Source: UBA7692 sp964650845
GTDB taxonomy: Bacteria; Bacteroidota; Bacteroidia; Chitinophagales; LD1
Assembly (NCBI GenBank): GCA_964650845.1
Contig: CAZYXR010000002.1
Coordinates: forward strand, 14,515 to 78,514
Direction: 5' to 3'
Length of the DNA stretch: 64,000 nucleotides
The first letter of the stretch is position 1, and every line of letters begins with the position of its first letter. Under the pieces are notes generated by a model. That model was not told the origin of the DNA, made no database searches, and was given only the letters and a program-made list of their open reading frames with translations. The translations under genes and the position numbers were made by a program. Shown in pieces: positions 45,340 through 53,033 of the stretch.

Positions 45340-45619
45340 TGTTTTTTTATGAACGCTATAAAACTAATATAAAGTCAGTCTTTGTGTAACGAGCCTTTTC
45401 CGTTACACACTTCGTATGTGGGTCGGGAAATGCGGCTTTTTTCTCTTCAGGTGCAGAAGCCGGAAGCGCCACTCGCAAGAGAAACCTGCAAATGAGGTGG
45501 TTCGCAGAACATGGCTTGCGAACAAAGCTATTGACGAGAAAGAAAAGGAAATTGGCTAATCTTTTTGAAGAAGCATTCAAACCCGAAATCATAGATTGGG
45601 TTTCCCCCGAAAAGCAAAA

Positions 45620-45647
45620 AAGGGTTTCAACTTTCGCTGAAACCCTT
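45620..45647 (-). terminator. Terminator downstream of the tRNA-Pro locus
   Basis: A perfect 10-bp stem (AAGGGTTTCA / TGAAACCCTT) with an 8-nt loop and a T-rich tail on the minus strand. It lies 12 nt past the 3' end of the tRNA-Pro remnant, so it is the original terminator of that tRNA gene. Confidence 0.8.
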
Positions 45648-45659
45648 GATTTTAATGTG

Positions 45660-45707
45660 TCGGGGTGGCAAGATTCGAACCTGCGACCCCCTGCTCCCAA
45701 AGCAGGG
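45660..45707 (-). tRNA. Truncated tRNA-Pro(TGG) 3' half, left attachment site
   Basis: Read on the minus strand, the region gives a 5-bp anticodon stem (CCTGC/GCAGG) with loop TTTGGGA (anticodon TGG), a 5-nt variable loop, a T-arm with TTCGAAT and the 3' acceptor strand CACCCCG plus discriminator A. The 5' acceptor strand CGGGGTG and the D-arm are absent. Beyond the anticodon stem the sequence is AT-rich and leads to the integrase gene. This is the pattern left when an element integrates in a tRNA 3' half and carries its own copy, so the functional tRNA should lie at the right end of the element. Confidence 0.8.
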
Positions 45708-45807
45708 CACCATACTCTTTATGATCGTTTTTAGTTTTTAATTAGTATTGATAATCAGTTATTTATGTTTTATATGGATTGATATGAATCCATGTTAAAT
45801 TGAATTT

Positions 45808-45843
45808 TGCTTGTGCAATGCTTGTGCAAAATGATTATCTTTG
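45808..45843 (+). promoter_or_regulatory. Integrase promoter with an 11-bp tandem repeat
   Basis: TGCTTGTGCAA occurs twice head to tail at 45808-45818 and 45819-45829. A -7-like TATCTTTG is at 45836-45843, with a TTG 22 nt before it. The repeats overlap the -33 region, so they may be binding sites for a regulator or for the integrase itself. Confidence 0.45.
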
Positions 45844-45860
45844 TAACCTAAATAAAAAGC

Positions 45861-47075
45861 ATGAAAACAAGTGTGGTACTCGTTATTGATACCCGCAGAG
45901 CTAAAGCGGATGGCAGCTACGCCCTCCTCCTGCGGATTATTCACAACCGACAATCATCGCAAATCTCGTTAGGTATTGCTGTACACGAGAAAGATTGGGA
46001 TGATACGCAACGGAAGATTAAGTCTTCTTACCGTGGTACAGAATCAGTTACCCGGTTAAATAACTATCTACAGAAGAAAAAAGCTGAGGCACTTGATATT
46101 ATCACCAAGCTTGATGAAGCAAAAACACTCGGTACGCTTTCAGTAACACAACTGAAAGACCTTATTGAACAGCGGACGGATGGGCTAAGTTTCTTTCGCT
46201 ACGCTGAAAAACTTATAGCTGAAATGGAATTGATGCACAAAGTTGGCAATGCACGTATCTACAGCATTACGCTGAGTGTTCTTAAAACCTTTGCTAAGGA
46301 TAAAGATTTGTCGTTTAGGGATATCTCCTATGGGTTTCTTATGAAATTTGAAGCAAGTCACCTTACTAAGGGAAACGCCTTAAACGGATTGGCAGTGTAC
46401 ACCCGTACCATTAGAGCTATTTTCAATAGGGCTATCAAGGATGGGGTAATCAATAGCGAACTGTATCCATTCAAAAATTACCAAATCAAAACAACAAAAA
46501 CCCGAAAACGGGCTATCAATATTGATGCGATAAAGAAGATAGAAGCATTAGAATTAGAACCTAAGCATTCTCTGTTTGATACGCGTAATTACTTTCTGAT
46601 AAGTTTCTATATGCGGGGATTACCTTTTGCTGATCTTGCCCGACTACAACCCACCACCATTATTGATGGACGGGTGTACTATCAACGTAAAAAGACTGAC
46701 AAACCATATAACATTAAAATTACACCGGAGATTCAGGCAATCTTAAATATCTATCTCCGTCCCGGAAGTAAGCAACCCTACATATTTCCTGTCATCAACA
46801 GAGAAACCGAAAAAGAGCAATACAAGGATATTGAATGGGCACGTAAACGTTACAACAAGAAGCTTAAAAAACTGGCGACACTCTGCGGAATAGAGGAAAA
46901 CCTTACGAGTTATGTAAGTCGCCATAGTTTTGCCTCACGAGCCAAGAACTTAGGAATACCCATTGCAAGTATCTCTGATATGCTCGGACATGGGGACAGT
47001 AAAACAACTGAAATCTATTTAGATTCTTTACCTAGTGATATCATGGATGATTTCCATGAGCAAATTATTCGTTAG
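45861..47075 (+). CDS. Tyrosine-type site-specific integrase of the element
   Basis: A 404-residue Bacteroidota-type integrase. The N-terminal AP2-like arm-binding region (~1-90) is followed by a SAM-like core-binding domain (~105-200). The catalytic domain has box I Arg in SFYMRGLPFADLARL, VSRHSFASRAK, LGHGDSKTTEIYLDSL with the active Tyr, and an intervening lysine region (YYQRKKTDKP). It should integrate the element in tRNA-Pro, whose 3' half lies 150 bp upstream. The 3' end overlaps the next, convergent gene by 11 nt. Confidence 0.9.
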   Translation: MKTSVVLVIDTRRAKADGSYALLLRIIHNRQSSQISLGIAVHEKDWDDTQRKIKSSYRGTESVTRLNNYLQKKKAEALDIITKLDEAKTLGTLSVTQLKDLIEQRTDGLSFFRYAEKLIAEMELMHKVGNARIYSITLSVLKTFAKDKDLSFRDISYGFLMKFEASHLTKGNALNGLAVYTRTIRAIFNRAIKDGVINSELYPFKNYQIKTTKTRKRAINIDAIKKIEALELEPKHSLFDTRNYFLISFYMRGLPFADLARLQPTTIIDGRVYYQRKKTDKPYNIKITPEIQAILNIYLRPGSKQPYIFPVINRETEKEQYKDIEWARKRYNKKLKKLATLCGIEENLTSYVSRHSFASRAKNLGIPIASISDMLGHGDSKTTEIYLDSLPSDIMDDFHEQIIR

Positions 47076-47343
47076 TTGATATCAAATTTAGTTGAGCCAA
47101 TGCAGAAAACAACAGGTCTTTAGGAGTATCTTGGGGGTTTATAAGTACCCATACGGCTTGTTCCTCATCAACTGATTCGTCAGGTGCAAACATGGCAATG
47201 TTGCATAGTCGATGTAATTCACGTAAAGATTGATCATCTAATGATTCTAACAAAGGAATGATGGTATTAATGTTTTCCTCAGTCCATCCGTGTTGAAGTA
47301 AGAACGTTGTATCAAATAAATATTGGCTTGTGTACATAGTCAT
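47065..47343 (-). CDS. Hypothetical protein in the integrative element
   Basis: A 92-residue acidic protein with a leucine-rich helical middle (IIPLLESLDDQSLRELHRLCNIAMF) and no recognised family. The start at 47343 (MTMYTSQYLF) is chosen over a longer frame to 47382. It overlaps the integrase stop by 11 nt and is convergent with it. The next leftward gene is 54 nt upstream, so the two may share a transcript. Confidence 0.5.
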   Translation of the reverse strand: MTMYTSQYLFDTTFLLQHGWTEENINTIIPLLESLDDQSLRELHRLCNIAMFAPDESVDEEQAVWVLINPQDTPKDLLFSALAQLNLISTNE

Positions 47344-47397
47344 ATATCTATGTAGTAAACCACAATACTTAATTATTTGCAAGTAGAAAGAGTGTAC

Positions 47398-47652
47398 CTA
47401 CTCTTCTTTAGACCCATCTTCTTTATCAGGCTGATCTTTGTCAGATTCCTCTTTATTAGATTGGTGGAAATCATAAGTTTCCTGTCCCATCTGAATAGCC
47501 CCAGTATCTGTGATGTGATCAACATCAAGACGTGAATCATGTTTACCTTCTTCTGCAAAGTGAAGTTGATCAACATGTTCTTCAGGACATCCCGAACTTG
47601 TATGAGGTTTACTATATTCGGAAGTGTTTTCGCTGTGCTTATCTTTTCCCAT
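47398..47652 (-). CDS. Hypothetical hydrophilic acidic protein
   Basis: An 84-residue, highly charged protein of low complexity with many Glu, Asp, Lys and Ser residues, probably disordered. No family is recognised. ATG 47652 is chosen; the frame also extends to a TTG at 47670. A protein of this kind may bind DNA or another element product, but nothing in the sequence shows it. Confidence 0.45.
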   Translation of the reverse strand: MGKDKHSENTSEYSKPHTSSGCPEEHVDQLHFAEEGKHDSRLDVDHITDTGAIQMGQETYDFHQSNKEESDKDQPDKEDGSKEE

Positions 47653-47670
47653 TTTGTAGAGTTTCTCCAA

Positions 47671-48032
47671 AATAAAACTAAACTATTGAAACGATGTACC
47701 CAAAAAGCGTTAAGGGTATTTGAACAAAGTAAAGATCTGTTGTTTGTATAAGAATCGCTCGAATTCCTAACTATTGCTTTGCTGCTTACAACCTTAGTAG
47801 CTATATTCGTTCAGTATTATTTAAAATAATTGCAGCGTTAGCTGTTCTTGCAACCGAAAACTGGAAAATTTCAACCAAAGCAAGAATGCTGTTACACTGC
47901 GCGGATTCGCGTGGGTGTGCATGGTATATCTGTTTTGGTAGGCATTCCAGTGCCTCGGTTGCAGGTAGCTGTGTAGCCCACGTTCGCATTTTACAAACCT
48001 CCGTTTAGGGCTGCGCGGACAACGAATACTAG
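47671..48032. other. Intergenic region with nothing recognised
   Basis: The 362-bp spacer between the leftward hypothetical gene and the rightward LytTR gene should contain both promoters. Short frames on the minus strand within it lack family features or start signals. No clear hairpin or tRNA was seen. Confidence 0.4.
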
Positions 48033-48389
48033 ATGTCACATTTTATTGTAGTCTCAACTACCTCAGTACACCATCGTATTGTGGTGAGTGATATTATTTA
48101 CTGCACTGCACAGAACTCAAGTGTACATTTTCACATTCTCAACAAGGATACTGTTGTTGCCTCAAACTCAATTGCTCATTATGCAGAGGTATTAGAGCAA
48201 TACGGGTTTGTACGCATTCATCAATCGACACTGCTCAACACCGCGTTCCTTTCTTCCATTTGTAAGAAAGGAGACCGAAATTTTGCACTGCTGACTACAG
48301 GCGAAAAGCTTGTCGTTGCACGGGGTAAAAAAATGGAGATAGTCAAGATGCTCAAAGACGCGAGTATCGAAAAGAAGCGCTACCCTTAA
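48033..48389 (+). CDS. Stand-alone LytTR DNA-binding domain protein
   Basis: A 118-residue protein consisting of one LytTR domain: IVVSDIIYCTAQNSSVHFHIL, then SIAHYAEVLEQYGFVRIHQSTLLNTAFLSSI, the usual last strands and helix. LytTR proteins bind direct repeats upstream of target genes. There is no receiver domain, so it is not a standard two-component regulator. It sits before three exported-protein genes that share upstream repeats, which makes them possible targets. Confidence 0.82.
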   Translation: MSHFIVVSTTSVHHRIVVSDIIYCTAQNSSVHFHILNKDTVVASNSIAHYAEVLEQYGFVRIHQSTLLNTAFLSSICKKGDRNFALLTTGEKLVVARGKKMEIVKMLKDASIEKKRYP

Positions 48390-48537
48390 CTACCCGATTC
48401 GGGCATAGAAGTACCATCTGGCGGGTTTACACTACCCAATTCACATTTCGCGTTTGACTAAAAATGAGCAAATAAAATTTGCGCGTCAAATTCTTTGAAG
48501 AAAGACGACACATTTTTTTATTACTCAACAATGCGAA

Positions 48538-48840
48538 ATGAAAAACACAATTCTGACAGTAATCACATTTATCTCCCTCCTTTCAACAACAACGCTGCAC
48601 GCACAGGAAAAGTATGAGTTTGGAGAACTGTATGTAAAAGCAAATGCGGTTATTCTAATTACCAATAAGGACTATGAAAAACTTTCTCCACCAAAAGGAA
48701 CCGTAGGGGAGGTATTCGGAATACAATATCTTGATAAACTTACTAGCGAAGGATGGGAAATAATTAACGGAGCCATTATACCAGATAACTATGGAAATGT
48801 TGGCGCAACCAAGTATTTTTTGAGAAAGAAAAAACAATAA
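48538..48840 (+). CDS. Hypothetical secreted protein
   Basis: A 100-residue protein with a signal peptide ending near TLHAQ (residues 1-22). The mature part ends in a YFLRKKK tail, and the GEVFGIQYLDKLTSEGWEIINGAI stretch resembles small DUF4177-like beta-alpha proteins, but this is a weak similarity. It is the first of three exported-protein genes in the same direction. Confidence 0.6.
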   Translation: MKNTILTVITFISLLSTTTLHAQEKYEFGELYVKANAVILITNKDYEKLSPPKGTVGEVFGIQYLDKLTSEGWEIINGAIIPDNYGNVGATKYFLRKKKQ

Positions 48841-48858
48841 CAAAGTAATCTTTCAATC

Positions 48859-48898
48859 AAAACCTCGGTAGCCGAAAAGAGGATTTGTAGAGTAGGCA
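48859..48898 (+). repeat. Upstream repeat copy 1
   Basis: A 40-nt element matching the copy at 49257-49296 at 37 of 40 positions. It lies 17 nt before a start codon. The core CCTCGGTAGCCGAAAAGAGG can pair CCTC with GAGG around an inner CGG/CCG. Confidence 0.75.
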
Positions 48899-48915
48899 GA
48901 ATACAAAAATCCGAT

Positions 48916-49245
48916 ATGAAAAATTCAGTATTTATCTTTTGCGCAGTGATTACACTCTTTTCTTTCAGTTCATGTAAGGAATGTTTAGAATGTTCTTTGA
49001 GCTACTCAAAATGCGGTCGTTGTATAGGCGCTGGAACTTCAAACATTGTTTGCAGAGATACTTCATCATCAGTAACGATTGATCCTTATGCAGAAGCTGA
49101 GGCTGATTGCAAAGCAAATGCTGGACAATGGTCGGTAACTGAACAAGGAGTTGATGTGAAAGAAGTTTGTGAAAATTCTTCTTCAAAGACACAAAACTCT
49201 TCCCTTCCATTAGTAACACTCGGTTACAGCTGTAGTGAAAAGTAA
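48916..49245 (+). CDS. Cysteine-rich small lipoprotein
   Basis: A 109-residue protein with a signal sequence and FSSC lipobox (Cys ~20), then SCKECLECSL, KCGRC, IVCRD, ADCKAN, EVCEN and GYSC cysteines. The N-terminal SCxxCxECxL and C-terminal GYxCxxK patterns are shared with the 66-residue chromosomal protein at 6471-6671. No enzymatic domain is recognised. The cysteine richness suggests a disulfide-stabilised, surface-exposed product. Confidence 0.65.
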   Translation: MKNSVFIFCAVITLFSFSSCKECLECSLSYSKCGRCIGAGTSNIVCRDTSSSVTIDPYAEAEADCKANAGQWSVTEQGVDVKEVCENSSSKTQNSSLPLVTLGYSCSEK

Positions 49246-49256
49246 TTCGTTAATAA

Positions 49257-49296
49257 AAAACCTCGGTAGCCGAAAAGAGGAATTATAGAGTAAGCA
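49257..49296 (+). repeat. Upstream repeat copy 2
   Basis: Second copy of the 40-nt element, ending 14 nt before the start codon of the T9SS protein gene. Differences from copy 1 are confined to three bases in the 3' half. Confidence 0.75.
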
Positions 49297-49310
49297 CAAA
49301 ATTTTACATC

Positions 49311-50156
49311 ATGAAAAAAGTAATTGTACTCACACTTTCAACCGCTCTATTTTTTATAACCACATACTCACAAGTTACCTACTACAGGTACTGCGATGCT
49401 CCAAACGCACAACAACAGATTACCGATTCCCTAGCCTTAATGTTAGACCTAAACAACGATGGTAGTAATGATGCCAAAGTAGTGGCTTACTATGATAACG
49501 TTTGGGAAAATACCATAGGAATAATTTCCCTTCGTCCTTATTCATCAGGAGTTTACTCAACTAAACCACTTCGCTTTAAAGTTAACTCCGGAAACCACAC
49601 CATTCGCTATGCAAGTGGAGACAACATTGGCGTGTATCTCGATCCAGGAGAATCATACAGCAATTCAGCTTACATCAGCAGAATGAGTTCATCCAACCAA
49701 TTTCCCAATAACAGTATCGGATATATCTGCTATCGATTCGATGTTGATTATTATTACGACTCCTTTTCACAAGAAGAGGTGGGCATAGGTTGTTACGGTT
49801 GGATAAAACTTTCAGTTAATTCAGATAAAAGCAGTGTAACCGTATTAGAACACTGTGGCTGTGATAAAAATAAACTTACCGCAGGGCAAACATTCACCAA
49901 TACAACCGGTATCACGAATCCAGATATCTCTTCTCATAACATTTCTGTATTTCTTGATCCATCAAATACAATTCTCAATGTTATCACCTTTGATGATACT
50001 CCTCAATCTGTTTTGATATACAATGTATCTGGACAAAAGGTAGGTGACTATCCATACAGTCAAGAAATTGACATAAGTACTCTCTCTAAAGGGATGTATG
50101 TAGTTAAGTTTGAAATCAATGGAAAGACCGCAATCAGCAGGTTTTTTAAAAATTAA
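49311..50156 (+). CDS. Secreted protein with T9SS type A sorting domain
   Basis: A 281-residue protein with a signal peptide (residues 1-20). Residues ~25-190 form an uncharacterised domain with DLNNDGSNDAKV, a Ca-binding-like segment, and GYICYRFDVDYY and CYGWIKLS. The C-terminal ~70 residues are a T9SS sorting domain (LIYNVSGQKV, GMYVVKF, ending SRFFKN). The element therefore carries a protein that depends on the host type IX secretion system. It follows the cysteine-rich lipoprotein gene and has the duplicated upstream element. Confidence 0.8.
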   Translation: MKKVIVLTLSTALFFITTYSQVTYYRYCDAPNAQQQITDSLALMLDLNNDGSNDAKVVAYYDNVWENTIGIISLRPYSSGVYSTKPLRFKVNSGNHTIRYASGDNIGVYLDPGESYSNSAYISRMSSSNQFPNNSIGYICYRFDVDYYYDSFSQEEVGIGCYGWIKLSVNSDKSSVTVLEHCGCDKNKLTAGQTFTNTTGITNPDISSHNISVFLDPSNTILNVITFDDTPQSVLIYNVSGQKVGDYPYSQEIDISTLSKGMYVVKFEINGKTAISRFFKN

Positions 50157-50162
50157 GGCACG

Positions 50163-50399
50163 CTATTTTTCCTGTTCTAAATCCTTACTGAGTTCCTTCG
50201 CTTTTCTTACTTGATCTAATTCACCAACTCTTGTATGCTCACGCTCTTTTTCAAACTCTTTAGCGCCCTCTAAAATACCGCGCTCGTACTCATTATCTTG
50301 ACTCAAACTATCTGATAGCTTGGCATAGAGTTCAGGTTGAAACTTGGCAAGTTTATACCCATCATTAAATCCTTTAATATAGGTTGGTTCTTGTTCCAT
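50163..50399 (-). CDS. Hypothetical small charged protein
   Basis: A 78-residue protein with a GFNDGYKLAKF motif and a long charged helix (FEKEREHTRVGELDQVRKAKELSKDLEQEK) likely to be a coiled coil. No family is recognised. It ends 6 nt from the convergent T9SS gene and starts 2 nt after the excisionase-like gene, so it is co-transcribed with that gene. Confidence 0.55.
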   Translation of the reverse strand: MEQEPTYIKGFNDGYKLAKFQPELYAKLSDSLSQDNEYERGILEGAKEFEKEREHTRVGELDQVRKAKELSKDLEQEK

Positions 50400-50401
50400 A
50401 A

Positions 50402-50686
50402 TTAAAATGGTTCACGTGCATGTTTTTCAATATAGTTTAAGATGGAAGTCCTGTCGTAGAGGATAACCTTATGCTGAGGTTGGGAAAAGCGAATCAATCC
50501 ATTATTGCGAAGTTCCTGAAGGGTAGTTTTGCTTTTGATATTGAGTATACTCATCGCTTCATCGCCAGAGATCCATTGTTGCTTTTCTTTTGAAAGTTCA
50601 AACTTGCTATCAACGTGTTCTAGCACCTGCTCTAAGAGCATATAGAAAGCAGGTTTTTCAAGACAAATAACGTGACCGATGTCCAT
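50402..50686 (-). CDS. Helix-turn-helix protein, excisionase-like
   Basis: A 94-residue protein whose C-terminal half carries a winged-helix (HTH_17-type) domain: WISGDEAMSILNIKSKTTLQELRNNGLIRF then HKVILYDRTSILNYIEKH. In Bacteroidota elements such proteins act as excisionases or regulators of excision, helping the integrase in the reverse reaction. It is close to the mobilisation genes rather than next to the integrase. Confidence 0.75.
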   Translation of the reverse strand: MDIGHVICLEKPAFYMLLEQVLEHVDSKFELSKEKQQWISGDEAMSILNIKSKTTLQELRNNGLIRFSQPQHKVILYDRTSILNYIEKHAREPF

Positions 50687-50753
50687 TGTAAGTTATTTGC
50701 GCGCAAAGGTATTGCCTACGCTAAATACTCAGGGGGATAGGGTGTCAATAAAT

Positions 50754-52403
50754 TTACTGTTGACCGTCAACTTGACGAATAAATTTTTTATGGCTGAATT
50801 TATAGGCCTCCTCTTGTCCGGATAAAATACCACAGCCAATCAAAATATGACCAAGTTCTGTATGTAATTGCGCATCCGTATGATGGCAAAAAGATTCTAT
50901 ATTACGTCTAGGGTAAAGCTCCACATCCTGATGGTGAATATCTACTATTTTTGATTTAGCAGCCACCCAATTATTCTGTATAGTATTTTGGAGAACTTCA
51001 TCAGTTACGGATGAGGAAGGGACAAAGGATTCTCTGTTCATACTTCTAAAGACGTAAACTCTAACTTCAGAATCAGGATCTATATTCCATAGTGATAATG
51101 CTAATAGACGATGATGTCCCTCAGCTACTTCATATCTTCCTCCCTCTATTCTGGTATTAACCTCAATGAGTGGGGGATTGGTTGGGTACAATACTGTATC
51201 ACCATTCTCAAATAAATTATAAGGGTGATAGAGGTGTGTATTTTCAAAATCTACTTTGTCAATTAGTGCGGTAAGGTAAGGATCAACCTTTGCGCGCGCT
51301 TCAATGAGCTTAAATGATTGATAGACTTTATATCTAACAAAGAAGGAATGTCGGTAATAGATATCTTTTAAAGGTAAGCCAATAAATTCCCCACGAATGT
51401 TGTTATAATGATTAGCTCTTTCATCTCGCTTATGTATTTCACTAAACCAATCAGTATATTCTGTTTCATCCAATCGAGAAAATGTTGTGGGTTGTACAGG
51501 CAACGGACAAGCTAGCTTTTTATCTTCTACCTTACGGAATACTTTATTAATAGTTTTTTCTATCTCAATACGATTTAGTTCATTACTATTTTCATAGAGA
51601 ATGGAGAAGTATTCTCGATCAAATACTCCTGAAGTTACCCTAAGTAATTCTATAGATGTTTTTCTCACTAAATCATCGCTGGTCATGACTCCATCTATTG
51701 GAAGCCAGTTGAAAATAAACCCCCGTTCGGATTTATTTACTAAAGACTCTTTAAAATCTAGAACAGTGATGGTCACTCCTAGTTTCCATAGAGCTACAAA
51801 CTCTCTACTCGACATAAGTCCGTATGCATGTTTAGGGGCATAGACAAGGTGAATTTTTCCTTGCTTATTCATAAGGAAATAAATAAGCGTAGGCATTATT
51901 TTAAAGACAAAACTTAACTCATCAATACATATGGTAACCTTCTTTATATGGGTTTTATGTAAGTAATGTATTAACTGGAATAAACAGCCCTCCCATGTAT
52001 AACTTTTTTTAGTCGTATTTATAGCCTCATCAAAGTATGCATAAGGTTGATTAGGGGAACTCTTAAAACCACCCAACCTGTGATCTTTCTCTGAAGGTAA
52101 CGAAAAAATTTTAGCAACAATTTTTATATGTGTAGAGTCCAGTAGTCCATTATTTATATATCGTTGTAGTGTTCTTGTACTAACATTATCAATAGAATCC
52201 TCTTCCTTTGAAAAATAGATGTCTTCATATGTCCAATAGTGTAACTTAGGTTCACTTTTATTCTTAGCAGAATAGGTCAAATAATCTCCATCTATTCTTG
52301 AGTTAATATCAAGGATAGAGACATCCTCTAATTTTTTCCCCAGCACCATTCTAATTTGCTGCCTGATATATTGTAGATAATCGTTAGACAAATCCATAGA
52401 CAA
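50754..52403 (-). CDS. Large protein with ParB/sulfiredoxin-like motif, unknown function
   Basis: A 549-residue protein. Residues ~395-450 (GGRYEVAEGHHRLLALSLW then VRVYVFR) resemble the ParB/Srx fold, with the EGHHR motif at about 428-432. Residues ~135-230 form an alpha/beta domain (KVTICIDELSFVF; KIHLVYAPKHAYGLMSSREF; GVTITVLDFKES), which recalls phospholipase D-like domains but has no HKD motif. The N-terminal ~100 residues contain a helix-turn-helix-like NVSTRTLQRYINNGLL. This combination is not one I recognise. The gene is monocistronic, leftward and divergent from the mobilisation operon. It may act in element maintenance or defence. Confidence 0.5.
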   Translation of the reverse strand: MSMDLSNDYLQYIRQQIRMVLGKKLEDVSILDINSRIDGDYLTYSAKNKSEPKLHYWTYEDIYFSKEEDSIDNVSTRTLQRYINNGLLDSTHIKIVAKIFSLPSEKDHRLGGFKSSPNQPYAYFDEAINTTKKSYTWEGCLFQLIHYLHKTHIKKVTICIDELSFVFKIMPTLIYFLMNKQGKIHLVYAPKHAYGLMSSREFVALWKLGVTITVLDFKESLVNKSERGFIFNWLPIDGVMTSDDLVRKTSIELLRVTSGVFDREYFSILYENSNELNRIEIEKTINKVFRKVEDKKLACPLPVQPTTFSRLDETEYTDWFSEIHKRDERANHYNNIRGEFIGLPLKDIYYRHSFFVRYKVYQSFKLIEARAKVDPYLTALIDKVDFENTHLYHPYNLFENGDTVLYPTNPPLIEVNTRIEGGRYEVAEGHHRLLALSLWNIDPDSEVRVYVFRSMNRESFVPSSSVTDEVLQNTIQNNWVAAKSKIVDIHHQDVELYPRRNIESFCHHTDAQLHTELGHILIGCGILSGQEEAYKFSHKKFIRQVDGQQ

Positions 52404-52737
52404 AATAGTTAGGTGGTATCTATATTATGTAATTAAATAAATTTTAGCTATTGAGAACTTTGCGTTACAAAACGCAAAGCAATGAGTGTATATCAACAGT
52501 TACAAGGCAAAAAAACCCGACAACACCAGCCTTTGTTCTTAAGATTAGAATCCGAATATAAATATTCCAGACAAATTAAAAACCGCCCTCCGTAAGGAAG
52601 ACGGCAGATGCGTAGCTGATATTTCAATCAAAGCCTCTATTCAAAGTTTGAAATACAGTTTACCACTAGCATACAACACCTAGTAATAGGATATCATACT
52701 AGGTGCAATAGTCAATAACATTTTTAATGTATTTAGT
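52404..52737. other. Divergent intergenic region with inverted repeats (candidate oriT/operator)
   Basis: A 334-bp spacer between the ParB-like gene and the mobilisation operon. It contains a perfect 9-bp inverted repeat, CACCTAGTA (52677-52685) and TACTAGGTG (52697-52705), around an 11-nt centre with GATATC, and a near-hairpin near 52585-52607. Promoters for both flanking genes should be here. An oriT is possible since a relaxase operon lies downstream, but no nic consensus was identified. Confidence 0.4.
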
Positions 52738-52965
52738 ATGAAAAACTATAAAGCAAATGGTACTGAAAATGGACTATGCACATCAATTCACAAGGAAGAA
52801 ACCGAAGTTAATATTGATAAAATACTCGCAATTGAACGATTCTCGCGAAAACGCCATTTACGAATCTACGATTTCGAACAAGCGGCAATGTGGGAGGCGG
52901 AAAGCCAAGCACAACAACAATTAAAAGTTTATAAAGAAACATCCGAAAAGACACAGGATTCATAA
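52738..52965 (+). CDS. Hypothetical protein at the head of the mobilisation operon
   Basis: A 75-residue protein with no recognised family. The middle (EVNIDKILAIERFSRKRHLRIYDFEQAAMWEAE) is helical and charged. It precedes the membrane-protein gene by 68 nt in the same direction. Its place just after the candidate oriT/operator region suggests, by position only, a regulatory or relaxosome role. Confidence 0.5.
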   Translation: MKNYKANGTENGLCTSIHKEETEVNIDKILAIERFSRKRHLRIYDFEQAAMWEAESQAQQQLKVYKETSEKTQDS

Positions 52966-53033
52966 TAGTGAAACCACTATGAATCCATCCCGTGGTTATT
53001 GAATTATTTTTTTAATACAGTAAATTTTTAACG

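Noticed and set aside
45356..45700. Minus-strand frame starting MGAGGRRFESCHP
   Set aside because: This start is the well-known translation of a tRNA T-arm and 3' end. The frame runs from the tRNA-Pro remnant through its terminator and has no protein features.
45492..45734. Plus-strand frame crossing the tRNA remnant
   Set aside because: It contains the complement of the tRNA 3' half and the terminator, so it is not a real gene.
47801..48039. Overlapping minus-strand frames before the LytTR gene
   Set aside because: Two overlapping frames compete over the same 200 bp, with no start signal or recognisable domain. They are probably non-coding.
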